A stretch of DNA of 64,000 bases from Bacillus sp. 2B10 (GCA_003946805.1 RPSH01000006.1:1-64000), one strand, 5' to 3'; shown: positions 1 to 8,971, numbered from the stretch's first letter. Made by a program: numbers and translations. The notes: generated from the letters alone by a model not told the origin.

Positions 1-117
1 AACCGATGCCGACGCCTCGCCAAGGACTGGGAGGCTTCCATCGCCTCGTCAGAAGCATGGCTCATCATCGCATCCATCAGGCGAATGACCCGCCGTATCG
101 CAAAGCTCGAATTATGA
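1..117 (+). CDS. IS5-family-like transposase, C-terminal end (partial, runs off the left edge)
   Basis: The first 38 codons form an open frame that ends at a TGA at 115-117 and contains RRLAKDWEASIAS followed by a hydrophobic, Arg-rich tail (WLIIASIRRMTRRIA). That is how many IS5-family DDE transposases end. No catalytic residue lies in the window, so the family call rests on this tail alone. The frame is open to the left edge and I cannot tell whether the full gene is intact. The right end of the element probably lies within the next few bases, because a palindromic repeat begins at 129. Confidence 0.6.
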   Translation, partial: NRCRRLAKDWEASIASSEAWLIIASIRRMTRRIAKLEL

Positions 118-128
118 GTCGGGCTCTT

Positions 129-262
129 AGAGTTTGATCCATGCCTATTGGAACGGGCGTCATCCCGCCGAAGGCTGGGATCTCCCTGTGACAGCGTGCA
201 GCAGGAACCGATGGAGACCCCAGCCTGCGCTGGGGTGACGTTTCCATACGGATGGATCAAAC
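129..262 (+). repeat. Palindromic intergenic element, family A, copy 1
   Basis: This element of about 134 bp has terminal inverted repeats AGAGTTTGATCCAT and ATGGATCAAAC. Inside are two hairpin modules (GTCATCCCGCCGAAGGCTGGG; ACCCCAGCCTGCGCTGGGGT). Related copies lie at 7985-8121 (opposite orientation) and 26205-26330. It follows directly on the presumed IS end. No coding potential is seen; it looks like a REP or MITE-type repeat. Confidence 0.85.
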
Positions 263-287
263 AGCCAGGGGGAACGATCCGCCACGT

Positions 288-318
288 CCGTCACTCCGGG
301 TGAAGCCTGGGGTGACGG
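288..318. repeat. Short hairpin related to the family A core
   Basis: CCGTCACTCC and GGGGTGACGG form an inverted repeat around a short loop. The GTCAC...GTGAC core resembles the inner hairpins of the family A repeats. It lies just beyond the stop of the minus-strand dipeptidase gene at 344 and may serve as its terminator, but no T-run follows it. Confidence 0.5.
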
Positions 319-343
319 CATGCCAATGAAGGTCGTATCCGAT

Positions 344-2518
344 CTACTTCGCCGCCGTCGTAACCCGCGATCCGTCGGCGTTCAGGCCGAGGTCCCTGAG
401 CAGCGGTCCGACCTGCGGATCGGCGCCGTTGAAGTTGCGGAACATCGGCGCGTACTCCTCGGTATGCCCCTTCGACAGGATCATTTCGCGAAAGCGCTGG
501 CCGTTGGCGCGGGTCATGCCGCCATTCTTTTCAAACCAGTTGAATGCGTTGGCGCTCAGCATCTTCGTCCAGCTGTACGCGTAATATCCAGCCGAATAGC
601 CATTGCCCCAGATGTGCAGGAAATAGCTCGACCGGTAGCGCGGCGGCACGTCGGCGACGTCGAGGCCGGTTGCGGCCAGCGCCTTCGCCTCGAACGCATC
701 GGCATTCTGCTTGCCCTGCGCCGCGGTCAGCGAATGCCAGCTCATGTCCATCTCGGCGGCGGCCAGCGCCTCGCCGAACGAATAGCCCGAATTGAACGTG
801 CCGGCACGCTTGATCTTGTCGACCAGCGCCTTCGGAATGACCTGCTTCGTGCGGTAATTCACCGCATAGTTCGGCAGCACCTTCGGATCGAGCGCCCAGT
901 GTTCGTTGAACTGCGACGGAAACTCGACGAAATCGCGCGCGGTGTTGGTGCCCGACACGCTCGGATAGGTCTGGTTCGCGAACAGCCCGTGCAGCGCATG
1001 GCCGAATTCGTGGAACATCGTGGTCACGTCGTCGAAGCTGATGAGCGCCGGCTGTCCCGCCGACGGCTTGGTAAAGTTCGACACGTTGTATATCACCGGC
1101 TTGGTGCCGAGCAGCTTCGACTGGTTGACGAAGTTCGACATCCACGCGCCGCCATTCTTGTTGTCGCGCTTCCAGAAATCGAAATACATCAGGCCGATCG
1201 GCGTGCCGTCCGCCTCGTTCACCTCGTATACCATGACGTCGGGCTGATAGACCGGCAGGTCGGTACGGCGCTTGAAGGTGATGCCGTAGAGCAGCGTCGC
1301 CGCATGAAATACGCCATCGGTCAGCACCTTGTTGACCTCGAAATACGGCTTCAGCTCATCCTGGTTGAGGTCGTACTTCGCCTTGCGGACCTGTTCGGAA
1401 TAATAATCCCAGTCCCACGGCTTGAGCTGGAAATCGCCGCCGGTCGCCTTGATCTGCGCCTGTAGTTCGGCCGCCTCGCGGCGCTGTTCGGCGGCGACCG
1501 GCGTGCCGAGCTGCTGCATGAAGCCGAGCGCGGTCTTCGGGATCTTCGCCATCTGGTCCTGCAACACGTAATCGGCCCAGGTCGGGAAGCCGAGCAGCTT
1601 CGCCTTCTGCGCCCGCAGCAGCGCGATCTGCGCGATCGTGTCGCGCGTGTCGTTGGCGTCGCCCTTCGTCGCGCGGGTCCAGCTGGCGTTGAACAGCGCC
1701 TCGCGCGTCGCACGGTCCTTCAGCGTCGCGAGTTCGGGCTGCTGCGTCGTGTTCTGGAGCGTCAGGACGTACTTGCCGGTCAGGCCGCGCGCCTTGGCGG
1801 CATCGGCGGCGGCGGCGATCTCGCCCTCCGACAGGCCGGCCAGCTTCGCCTTGTCGTCGATCACCAGCGCGCCGGCCTTGGCGGCGGCGAGCAGCTTCTG
1901 CTGGAACGCGGTCTCCAGCGTCGAGAGCTGGCTGTTATAGCCGCTCAGTGTCACCTTGTCGGCGGGCGACAGCTGCGCCCCGGCGCGGACCATGTTCTGG
2001 TAGGTGAGCGTCAGGACCTGCAACTGTTCCGGCGTCAGCCGCAGCGACTGGCGCTGGTCGTATAGCGTCCTGACCCGCGCGAAGAGCGCGGGATCGAGGT
2101 TGATCGCGTCCTGGTGCGCGGCGAACGCCGGGGCCAGATCGGCCTGCGTCTTTTGCAGCGTGTCGTCGGTATTGGCACCGACCACCGCGTAGAAGGCCAG
2201 GCTGGCGCGTTCGAGCAGCCGGCCCGAGCGTTCCATCGCGGCGATCGTGTTGTCGAACGTCGGCGCGCTGCGGGCGCGGGTGATCGCGTTGATCTCCGCC
2301 CGCTGTTCGGCCATGCCGGCGATCAGCGCGGGGGCATAGTCGGTGCTCTTGATCCGGTCGAACTGCGGCGCGCCGAACGGCAGCGTGCTGGGACGCGCAA
2401 AGGGATTGGACGCCGGCAGCGGCGCGGCGGTGGCGGCCGTCTGTGCCGGGTTCCGGGCGACGATGGTGGTCGACATCAGCAGCATCGTGACGGTGGCGGT
2501 GGTGGCGAGAAGGCGCAT
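344..2518 (-). CDS. dcp: M3-family peptidyl-dipeptidase (Dcp-like), secreted
   Basis: This is a zinc metallopeptidase of the M3 (thimet/Dcp) family, which removes dipeptides from the C-termini of peptides. The zinc motif HEFGH is at residues 503-507 (H503, E504, H507), within FHEFGHALHG, which is characteristic of the family, and the length of 724 aa fits. The ATG at 2518 was chosen because it gives a clean N-terminal signal peptide (MRLLATTATVTMLLMSTTIVA), so a periplasmic location is likely. A TTG five codons upstream is also in frame. It is the last gene of a minus-strand group after nagX and an 87-aa protein, 56 bp downstream of the latter. The palindromic element at 288-318 may end the transcript. 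Confidence 0.93.
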   Translation of the reverse strand: MRLLATTATVTMLLMSTTIVARNPAQTAATAAPLPASNPFARPSTLPFGAPQFDRIKSTDYAPALIAGMAEQRAEINAITRARSAPTFDNTIAAMERSGRLLERASLAFYAVVGANTDDTLQKTQADLAPAFAAHQDAINLDPALFARVRTLYDQRQSLRLTPEQLQVLTLTYQNMVRAGAQLSPADKVTLSGYNSQLSTLETAFQQKLLAAAKAGALVIDDKAKLAGLSEGEIAAAADAAKARGLTGKYVLTLQNTTQQPELATLKDRATREALFNASWTRATKGDANDTRDTIAQIALLRAQKAKLLGFPTWADYVLQDQMAKIPKTALGFMQQLGTPVAAEQRREAAELQAQIKATGGDFQLKPWDWDYYSEQVRKAKYDLNQDELKPYFEVNKVLTDGVFHAATLLYGITFKRRTDLPVYQPDVMVYEVNEADGTPIGLMYFDFWKRDNKNGGAWMSNFVNQSKLLGTKPVIYNVSNFTKPSAGQPALISFDDVTTMFHEFGHALHGLFANQTYPSVSGTNTARDFVEFPSQFNEHWALDPKVLPNYAVNYRTKQVIPKALVDKIKRAGTFNSGYSFGEALAAAEMDMSWHSLTAAQGKQNADAFEAKALAATGLDVADVPPRYRSSYFLHIWGNGYSAGYYAYSWTKMLSANAFNWFEKNGGMTRANGQRFREMILSKGHTEEYAPMFRNFNGADPQVGPLLRDLGLNADGSRVTTAAK

Positions 2519-2574
2519 GGTCGGTCCGATCAACTAGTATCCGGCGTGACTGATGCACCCGCCGGACCGGCGGA

Positions 2575-2838
2575 TCAATGCCCCTGCCCTTCCTCCAGCG
2601 GCACGACCTCGAAGGCGTAGCTTTTCCAGCCGCGCTGGCGTGCGGCTTCCGCCGTCGCGGCCTTCTTGCCGGTGGCTTCCTTCAGCGACGCGACATGGCC
2701 CCAGAACACCTCGGTCCGGCCATTTTCCAGGACGGCGACGATCCGCCAGAAATGGGTGAACGGCGCGGTGGTCGGGCCGATCGTCTTGACCCAGCCATCG
2801 GCCATCGTCGCGGTCAGGATGCGCTTCTTGCGGGCCAC
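2575..2838 (-). CDS. Small hypothetical protein (87 aa)
   Basis: The family was not recognised. The frame runs from an ATG three bases after the nagX stop to a TGA 56 bp before dcp, so it fits tightly into a minus-strand group. The product is basic at its N-terminus (MARKKR), has no signal peptide or membrane segment, and has an Ala/Lys-rich stretch (EATGKKAATAEAARQR) in its second half. The internal TMADGWVKTIGPTTAPFTHFWRI looks like ordinary folded protein rather than a shadow reading. That it is a real gene rests on placement and composition only. Confidence 0.65.
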   Translation of the reverse strand: MARKKRILTATMADGWVKTIGPTTAPFTHFWRIVAVLENGRTEVFWGHVASLKEATGKKAATAEAARQRGWKSYAFEVVPLEEGQGH

Positions 2839-2841
2839 GGC

Positions 2842-3966
2842 TCAGATCTTCACGATCCAGCCCCGGCGCGCCAGCCACGCGACGCACGCCCATAGCAGCG
2901 CCATGTACAGCAGGATCGGCACCAGCGCCGCGACCGCTGGCGACACGACCGTCGCGGTCGCGGCATAGGTCGCGAAGAACAGGTCCCAGCCGACCATGTT
3001 GCCGGTGACCATGTGCAGTACATAGGCGGCGATGGCGTTGATCCCGAACGCGGTGGCGATCGTCCACGGCCATGACGGCGGGGTCGCGCGGCCGTCGATG
3101 GCGAGGTGCAGGACGGCCAGCGCTACCGTCGTGAGCCCGCAGGTGACCAGCACGAAGCTGCTCGACCACATGTCCTTGATGATCGGCAGGAACGGGTTCC
3201 ACGCCAGCCCCGCCGCGACCATCGCCACCCCCGCCAGCGCGAGCATACGCCCCGCCGTCCGGCCCCGTTCGCGGCGCAGGTAATCGCCGATGCACACCCC
3301 GATCAGCCCGTGCGCGATCGCCGGCAGGGTGCTGAGGAACCCTTCGGGATCATAGCCTTCCGCACCGGTGACGTAATTATGGTTGCCCGCCCCCAGCAGC
3401 CAGCGGTCGACCGACGCGACGAAGGTGTGGCCGCGTGCCCAAAGGTCGTTCGGCAGCCCGTCGATCGCCGGCATCAGCAGCAGCGGCCAGTACAGCACCA
3501 GCACGGCAACGACGATCCCGATCCGTGCCCGCTGCCCGGTATGGAGGTAGAGCAGCGCACACGCGCCATAGACCAGCCCGATGCGTTGCAGGACGCCCCA
3601 GAGCCGCCAGGCCCCGACGTCGAAGTCGGCGAACCAGTAGAGGTTGGACAGCAGGAACCCCAGCACGAACAGCCGCAGCGCCCGCGCCACGATCGGTCCG
3701 GCGGCGGCGACCGGACGGCCGTTGCCGCCCCGCCGCTGCGCCATCGGGATCGCGACGCCGACCATCATCAGGAACGCGGGGAACACCGTATCGGCCAGCG
3801 TCAGCCCGTCCCACGACGCATGGAGCAGCGTGCCGAACACCGGCACCTTATGGCCATAGAAGATGCCCGCCGCCGAATTGACGAGGATCATCCCCATGAC
3901 GGTCAGCCCGCGCAGCACGTCGAGCGATGCCAGCCGCCCCGCCGGCGTCCCTGTGGTCGTCGTCAT
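2842..3966 (-). CDS. nagX: NagX-like membrane acyltransferase of the heparan-alpha-glucosaminide N-acetyltransferase family
   Basis: This 374-aa polytopic membrane protein begins RLASLDVLRGLTVMGMILVN, the signature first helix of the DUF5009/HGSNAT-like family. In bacteria these proteins (NagX, YeiB relatives) are linked to N-acetylglucosamine use and are thought to act on amino sugars at the inner membrane. About ten hydrophobic helices follow. The start at 3966 is preceded by a strong purine-rich ribosome site (GGGGGGGAAGGGC); a longer reading to 4218 would cross the divergent promoter region. It is divergent from the GH20 hexosaminidase, which supports a role in chitin or chitooligosaccharide use. 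Enzyme activity versus transport is not settled for the family. Confidence 0.85.
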   Translation of the reverse strand: MTTTTGTPAGRLASLDVLRGLTVMGMILVNSAAGIFYGHKVPVFGTLLHASWDGLTLADTVFPAFLMMVGVAIPMAQRRGGNGRPVAAAGPIVARALRLFVLGFLLSNLYWFADFDVGAWRLWGVLQRIGLVYGACALLYLHTGQRARIGIVVAVLVLYWPLLLMPAIDGLPNDLWARGHTFVASVDRWLLGAGNHNYVTGAEGYDPEGFLSTLPAIAHGLIGVCIGDYLRRERGRTAGRMLALAGVAMVAAGLAWNPFLPIIKDMWSSSFVLVTCGLTTVALAVLHLAIDGRATPPSWPWTIATAFGINAIAAYVLHMVTGNMVGWDLFFATYAATATVVSPAVAALVPILLYMALLWACVAWLARRGWIVKI

Positions 3967-4060
3967 GCCCTTCCCCCCCTTCGCGCCCTGTGCCCCTTCG
4001 TACCGGTTGCTCGACGCCGCGCGCAATGCTTGGCATAGGTGCCTGACGAACATGGCATAA

Positions 4061-4088
4061 GCCGGCATCCGACCGGGTCGGTGCCGGC
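4061..4088. promoter_or_regulatory. Palindrome in the divergent nagX/hexosaminidase promoter region
   Basis: GCCGGCA-T-CCGACC and GGTCGG-TGCCGGC pair as a 13-bp near-perfect inverted repeat with one bulged T and a single central base. It sits 28 bp before the hexosaminidase ATG, in the 149 bp between two divergent genes of one pathway. It could be an operator or a 5' leader hairpin. The regulator is not in the window. Confidence 0.4.
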
Positions 4089-4115
4089 CGGACACGACGA
4101 CAAGGGGAACGCACG

Positions 4116-6653
4116 ATGCGCCACATGCTGATGGGAATTGCGCTGAGTGCTGCCGCAACCGCTCCGGCGCAGACGCCGCCGGCGCCGGTACAGGCCGATC
4201 TCGACCGGATCGCCGCATCTCTCGGCTATCGCTTCACGATCCTCGACAACCGTCCGGCCGACTGTCCCGGAACCGGCGCCTGCTTCCGGTCGGAGATCGA
4301 ACTGGTCGTGCCCGCCGGGATCGGTGCGATCCCGAACGACCTGACGATCCAGTACGGTTTCGTCGGCCGCGTCCTGCGCATCGAAAGCGAGGTGTTCGAC
4401 GACCGGCTGGTCAACGGCGACCTCCACCGGTTGCATTTGAAGCCCGGCCGGCGGTTGCAGGCCGGACAGCGCTATCGCATCGGGATCGTCGGCACCGGCC
4501 ATTTCTTCTCGCGCTACTACGCCATGCCCAACGCCTCGGTCGCGGCACCCGGCCTGACCCCGCGGGTCATCGCCGCCACCCGCCCGCTTCGTTCGGCGGA
4601 AACTGGGCTGGAAACGCTCCCGTTCGTCCCCGCGCTGACGGACGAGGCGAAGCTGGCGACGTCGGTTCCCGGCGACCGCACGACATGGCTGACCCCGCCG
4701 CGCGCGTTCGACCGCTATGCCGCACGCGGCCCGGCGCTTGCCGCCGATATTGTGATCTTGCCGAGGCCCGTGCGCGCGACCCGGCCGCAGGGCACTGGCG
4801 CCGACCTGTCGCGCGGTATCCGCCTGTCGGTGACCGGCATCGACGCGCGTTCGATCGACGCCGCCGTCGCGGCCATCGGCGTACCCCGCGCGGCGAACGG
4901 CACGCCGGTCGAGATCGTGCGTGCGTCCGACCTGTCGAGCGAAGCCTATCGCCTGACCGTCGGCGACGGCCGCGTGCGCATCGCCGCCGCCGGTGCCGCG
5001 GGTGCCAACCACGCGCTGCGGTCGCTGGCGCAGCAGGCGGCGAGCGAATCCTTCCGCCTCCGCCCGCTGTCGGTCGAGGACGCGCCACGCTACGCCTTTC
5101 GCGGGCTGCACATCGACGTCGCGCGCAATTTCCACAGCAAGGCCAAGCTGCTTTCGCTGGTCGAACAGGCCTCGGCCTACAAGCTGAACAAGCTGCATCT
5201 GCATCTGGGCGACGACGAAGGCTGGCGGCTGCAGATCCGCAAGCTGCCCGAACTGACCGGGGTCGGCGCTTGGCGCTGCCTCGACACGACCGAGCGGACC
5301 TGCCTGCAACCGCAACTGGGCGCCGATCCGGCGCGCGACGCGCCGACCAACGGCTATCTGACGCAGGCCGATTATCTGGAAATCCTCGCCGCGGCGAAGG
5401 CACGCGGGATCGAGGTCATCCCGTCGTTCGACATGCCCGGCCATTCGCGCGCCGCGATCCGGTCGATGGAGGTCCGCTACAACCGGCTGACGGCTGCCGG
5501 CCGCCGCGCCGATGCCGAACGCTACCGCCTGGTCGAACCGGGCGACACCACCGCCTATCGTAGCATCCAGAATTACGACGACAACACGCTGAACGTCTGC
5601 ATCGAACCTACCTATCGCTTCCTCGACACGGTGATCGACGAGGTCCGGGCGCTGCATCGCCGCGCGGGCATGCCGCTCCAGACCTATCATATCGGCGCGG
5701 ACGAGACGGCGGGCGCGTGGTCACAATCGCCGGCGTGCCAGGCGATGATGGCGCGCACCGGACTGAAGCCCACCCAACTCGGCGCGCATTTCATCGAACG
5801 CGTCGCCACCAGTCTCGCCGCCAAGAACATCCGCGTCGCCGGCTGGAGCGACGGCATGGGCCATACCGCGACCGGTCGCATGCCCGCCGCGGTGCAGACC
5901 AACATCTGGGGCGGGCTGCACACCGGCGGCGTCGCCGAGGCGCACAACCAGGCGAACCGCGGCTGGCGGGTCGTGCTGTCGATGCCCGACTTCGCTTATC
6001 TCGACATGCCCAACGCGGTCGACCCCGACGAGCGCGGCTATGACTGGGGCACGCGCGAGATCGATGCGTGGAAGGCGTTCGCCTTCATGCCCGGCAACCT
6101 GCCCGCCAACGCATCGATCCGCGGCAACATCCTGAACCAGCCGGTGCCGGTGGTCGACACCGCGCCGATGGCGGCGGGGCGCGGCGTCGACGGCATTCAG
6201 GCGCAGCTGTGGAGCGAAACCGTCCGCAGTGACGAACAGGTCGATTACATGCTGTTTCCCCGCCTGCTGGCCTTTGCCGAACGCGCATGGCGGCGGCCGG
6301 AATGGGAACCGGCCTATGTACCGGGCACCAGCTATGCGATGGGCGATGGCAAGGTCGACGTCCGCGCGATCGACGCGGCGTGGACGGAATATGCCGGCCG
6401 CGCGACCGCGGCGCTGCGCCGGCTCGATCGGAGCGGCATCGCCTATCGCATCACCCCGCCCGGCGCGCGCATCGTCGGCGGTCGGCTGGAGATGAACAGC
6501 GAACTGCCGGGCGTTCCGCTGGAATATCGCGTCGGTGCGGGGGATTGGCAGGCATACACGCGGCCGGTCGCGGTGACGGGGCCGGTGCAGGTCCGCAGCC
6601 GGTCCGCCGATGGCCGCCGCGCCGGCCGCGCGGTCACGGTAGGGGCGCGATAG
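4116..6653 (+). CDS. Beta-N-acetylhexosaminidase, glycoside hydrolase family 20 (chitobiase type)
   Basis: The enzyme removes terminal GlcNAc from chitobiose and chitooligosaccharides. It has an 18-residue signal peptide ending APAQ, an N-terminal carbohydrate-binding-like domain (about 25-150), a GH20b domain, and a GH20 barrel starting near FRGLHIDVARNFHS with LHLHLGDDEGWRLQI. The catalytic Asp-Glu pair D529/E530 lies in HIGADETAG; substrate-assisted catalysis uses this pair. A C-terminal chitobiase-type domain begins near residue 760. The 845-aa length matches chitobiases. AAGGGGAACG precedes the ATG. It is divergent from nagX. The protein is probably periplasmic or exported to the outer membrane. 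Confidence 0.95.
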   Translation: MRHMLMGIALSAAATAPAQTPPAPVQADLDRIAASLGYRFTILDNRPADCPGTGACFRSEIELVVPAGIGAIPNDLTIQYGFVGRVLRIESEVFDDRLVNGDLHRLHLKPGRRLQAGQRYRIGIVGTGHFFSRYYAMPNASVAAPGLTPRVIAATRPLRSAETGLETLPFVPALTDEAKLATSVPGDRTTWLTPPRAFDRYAARGPALAADIVILPRPVRATRPQGTGADLSRGIRLSVTGIDARSIDAAVAAIGVPRAANGTPVEIVRASDLSSEAYRLTVGDGRVRIAAAGAAGANHALRSLAQQAASESFRLRPLSVEDAPRYAFRGLHIDVARNFHSKAKLLSLVEQASAYKLNKLHLHLGDDEGWRLQIRKLPELTGVGAWRCLDTTERTCLQPQLGADPARDAPTNGYLTQADYLEILAAAKARGIEVIPSFDMPGHSRAAIRSMEVRYNRLTAAGRRADAERYRLVEPGDTTAYRSIQNYDDNTLNVCIEPTYRFLDTVIDEVRALHRRAGMPLQTYHIGADETAGAWSQSPACQAMMARTGLKPTQLGAHFIERVATSLAAKNIRVAGWSDGMGHTATGRMPAAVQTNIWGGLHTGGVAEAHNQANRGWRVVLSMPDFAYLDMPNAVDPDERGYDWGTREIDAWKAFAFMPGNLPANASIRGNILNQPVPVVDTAPMAAGRGVDGIQAQLWSETVRSDEQVDYMLFPRLLAFAERAWRRPEWEPAYVPGTSYAMGDGKVDVRAIDAAWTEYAGRATAALRRLDRSGIAYRITPPGARIVGGRLEMNSELPGVPLEYRVGAGDWQAYTRPVAVTGPVQVRSRSADGRRAGRAVTVGAR

Positions 6654-6694
6654 GAAGACGGGTCGGTCACGTCCGACTACGAGCCCCCTGCCCC

Positions 6695-6886
6695 GTCACC
6701 CCGGACTTGATCGAAACCTCTGCGAAAACCCTCCATCCGTACCCCGGCGAAGGCCGGGGCCTAGTTGGGGGGCATTGGCAAGATGCGGAACAGCCTTTCC
6801 AACTGGACCCGGCCCTCGCCGGGGTACGGCGAGGCGTTGGTTCTGTTCGAGACTTCTGCAGAGGCCTCGAACAGGTCCGCGGTGAC
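6695..6886. repeat. Long nested inverted repeat, family B, between convergent genes
   Basis: This is a 192-bp palindromic structure. Its outer arms are GTCACCCCGGAC (6695-6706) and GTCCGCGGTGAC (6875-6886). The middle arms TCGAAACCTCTGC and GCAGAGGCCTCGA differ at two positions. The inner arms CCGTACCCCGGCGA (6737-6750) and TCGCCGGGGTACGG (6816-6829) match perfectly. It fills the space between the stops of the hexosaminidase and the GH5 gene and could terminate both. No gene is seen in it. Confidence 0.75.
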
Positions 6887-6912
6887 GAGGAGGTTCGTCA
6901 TCCGCCTCGCCT

Positions 6913-7941
6913 TCAATCCTCGCCCGCCCGGACGCAATCGCGCCCGGCATTGGCGATCGAACAGGGCCGCCGCGACGTGTTGCGGATGCTGGCGGGGTGG
7001 CTGACCATCAGCACATTGCCCGAGGGCGCCTTCCACCGCCCGAAACGGCCACCATCGGTAATGTCGTAGCTGTTGGCGTCGCGACAGTCGCCGTTCGGCA
7101 CCAGTCCCCACGACCACGCGAGCCAGCCGATATCGGCCTTGTCCAGCTCGGTCATCGCCCATTGGTAGGGCGACGGCTTGCAGTCCCATCCGGTCGCGGT
7201 CGGCCCCTCACCCAGCAGGAACGGGATGTCGTCGCGCAGCACGCGGGCGATGATCGCGCGGTACGGTGCCTTGCGCTCCTCCTCGGTCCCCGCCCAATAG
7301 CTGTGTGCCGATACGATGATCGCATGGGCCGGATCGGCACGGTCGAACGTGCGCCAGCTGTCGAGCAGCATCGCATATTCCTTGCCCCAGTCCGATCCGT
7401 CGATCACCAGCGGCACGTCGATCCCGGTCGCGCGGATACGGCCGATGGCGTCGACATAGGCGGCGACGAAGGTGTCGCGCGGGACGATCTTGCCGGCCTC
7501 GTTGGCGATGTTGACCAGCACCCAGCGGCGATGCTTGCGGATGACCGCCGCGATATCGGGTCGCGTCCAATAGGCGACACAGTCGCCCAGCTTCCCCCAC
7601 TTGCCCGTCGCGGCATGGCATTCGGCGATCGGGATCAATCCGTTGCGGACGGCGTTGCCGAGGATCGCGTCGAGCTTGTCGGCGGGATAGTCGGGCATCG
7701 TGAAGATGCGCACGGTATTGGCACCGGTCTTCGCGATTTCCGCCATGGTCCATGTGCCGGTCGGGTCGCTCGACGGGGCGAACATCTCGTTCACGCCGCG
7801 CAGCACGACGCGCTCGCCCGCGGCGGTGTAAAGGTGGCGTCCGCGAACCTGCATCGTGTCGTGCTTCGCCGGCCGCGCGTCGGCAATCCCCGCGCCGGCC
7901 GCGGCGATCGCCAGCGCCGCGATATTTGCCCACAATTTCAT
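6913..7941 (-). CDS. Secreted glycoside hydrolase family 5 (cellulase/mannanase-like)
   Basis: This 342-aa protein has a signal peptide (cleavage near GIADA-RP) and a GH5-type barrel starting at VRGRHLYTAAGERVVLRGVNE. The likely acid/base is E148 in VNIANEAG and the likely nucleophile is E245 in LLGEGPT. Spacing and context fit GH5 retaining endo-glycosidases; mannan or another beta-glucan is a plausible substrate, but the subfamily cannot be fixed by eye. A GAGTTGAGGC ribosome site precedes the ATG. The gene stands alone and converges on the hexosaminidase across the family B repeat. Final residues after GRWKAPSG are Arg/Cys-rich and less typical. Confidence 0.8.
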   Translation of the reverse strand: MKLWANIAALAIAAAGAGIADARPAKHDTMQVRGRHLYTAAGERVVLRGVNEMFAPSSDPTGTWTMAEIAKTGANTVRIFTMPDYPADKLDAILGNAVRNGLIPIAECHAATGKWGKLGDCVAYWTRPDIAAVIRKHRRWVLVNIANEAGKIVPRDTFVAAYVDAIGRIRATGIDVPLVIDGSDWGKEYAMLLDSWRTFDRADPAHAIIVSAHSYWAGTEEERKAPYRAIIARVLRDDIPFLLGEGPTATGWDCKPSPYQWAMTELDKADIGWLAWSWGLVPNGDCRDANSYDITDGGRFGRWKAPSGNVLMVSHPASIRNTSRRPCSIANAGRDCVRAGED

Positions 7942-7984
7942 GCCTCAACTCCCGAAACATCATGCCGGATGACAAGCCCCTTCT

Positions 7985-8121
7985 AGAGTCTGATCCAACC
8001 GTATGGAACCGTCACTCCAGCGTAGGCTGGGGTCTCCATCGGCTCCTGCTGCGCGCTACCACCGGGAGATCCCGGCCTTCGCCGGGATGACGCCCGTTTC
8101 AACAGGGATGGATCAAACTCT
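7985..8121 (-). repeat. Palindromic intergenic element, family A, copy 2 (overlaps the psd 3' end)
   Basis: Read on the minus strand, this 137-bp element matches copy 1 almost throughout, with terminal repeats AGAGTTTGATCCAT and its inverse. The last seven codons and the stop of psd lie inside it (8099-8121), so the element supplies the C-terminus SLIHPC of that enzyme. The rest lies between psd and the GH5 start. Confidence 0.88.
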
Positions 8122-8971
8122 GGCCGATCCGGTCGCCCATCCGCTCGCCCAGCCGCACCGGCCGTTCCGCGACCCATGCCGGGTCGAACGCGATCGTGTC
8201 CGGACGGAGCAGCATGACGATCGTCGAGCCGAGCAGGAAACGACCCATCTCCTCCCCCTGCCGCAGCACGATGTCGCGATCGGCATAGTGCCATTCGGCG
8301 ATCCGCCCGGTTCGCTTCGGATTGACGACGCCGTGCCAGACGGTCGCCATGCTGCCGACGATCGTGGCCCCGACCAGCACCATGACGAACGTGCCATGCT
8401 CCCCGGAGTCAAACACGCACACGACCCGCTCGTTGCGTGCGAACAGATTCGGGACGCCGCGCGCCGTCACCGGGTTCACCGAATACAGGCTGCCCGGTAC
8501 ATGGATCATCCGCACCAGCCGCCCGGTGCACGGCATGTGCAGCCGGTGATAATCGCGCGGCGACAGATACAGGTTCGCGAACGATCCGTGGCGGAAATCC
8601 TCCGCCAGCGCCGCGTCGCCACCGACCAGTTCGGTCGTGGTGAAGCGATGCCCTTTCGCCTGCACGATCCGGCCATCCTCGATCGCCCCGCACTGGCTGA
8701 TCGCGCCGTCGACCGGCGAGACGAACGCCGCATCGGCGGTCGGACGCGCGCCGTCGCGAAGCGGGCGGGTGAAGAAGTCGTTGAAGGTCGCATAGCCGGC
8801 CGGGTCCGGATCGGCCGCTTCGGTCATGTCCACGCCGTAGCGGCGCACGAACCAGCGGATCAGCCGTGGCGTCACGACGCGCGATTCCGCCCGCGCGACG
8901 GCACCGGCAAACCGGGTTAGATGCAGTTTCGGCATAAGGTGCTGGGCGAGAATCTTGAAGCGGTCGGACAC
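8099..8971 (-). CDS. psd: Phosphatidylserine decarboxylase proenzyme
   Basis: The enzyme converts phosphatidylserine to phosphatidylethanolamine at the inner membrane and cleaves itself to make a pyruvoyl cofactor. The self-cleavage motif LGST is at 247-250 (S249). D88 (SPVDGA) and H145 (YHRLHMP) fit the Asp-His-Ser set known in the E. coli enzyme. The GTG at 8971 is chosen because AGGA stands seven bases upstream and the product then begins SDRFKILAQHLMPKLHLTRFAG, colinear with E. coli Psd; a reading from 9031 has no such support. The last six or seven residues (QSLIHPC) are encoded by a palindromic repeat, so the native C-terminus may have been replaced. Length is 290 aa. A partner pssA gene is not in the window. 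Confidence 0.93.
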   Translation of the reverse strand: MSDRFKILAQHLMPKLHLTRFAGAVARAESRVVTPRLIRWFVRRYGVDMTEAADPDPAGYATFNDFFTRPLRDGARPTADAAFVSPVDGAISQCGAIEDGRIVQAKGHRFTTTELVGGDAALAEDFRHGSFANLYLSPRDYHRLHMPCTGRLVRMIHVPGSLYSVNPVTARGVPNLFARNERVVCVFDSGEHGTFVMVLVGATIVGSMATVWHGVVNPKRTGRIAEWHYADRDIVLRQGEEMGRFLLGSTIVMLLRPDTIAFDPAWVAERPVRLGERMGDRIGQSLIHPC

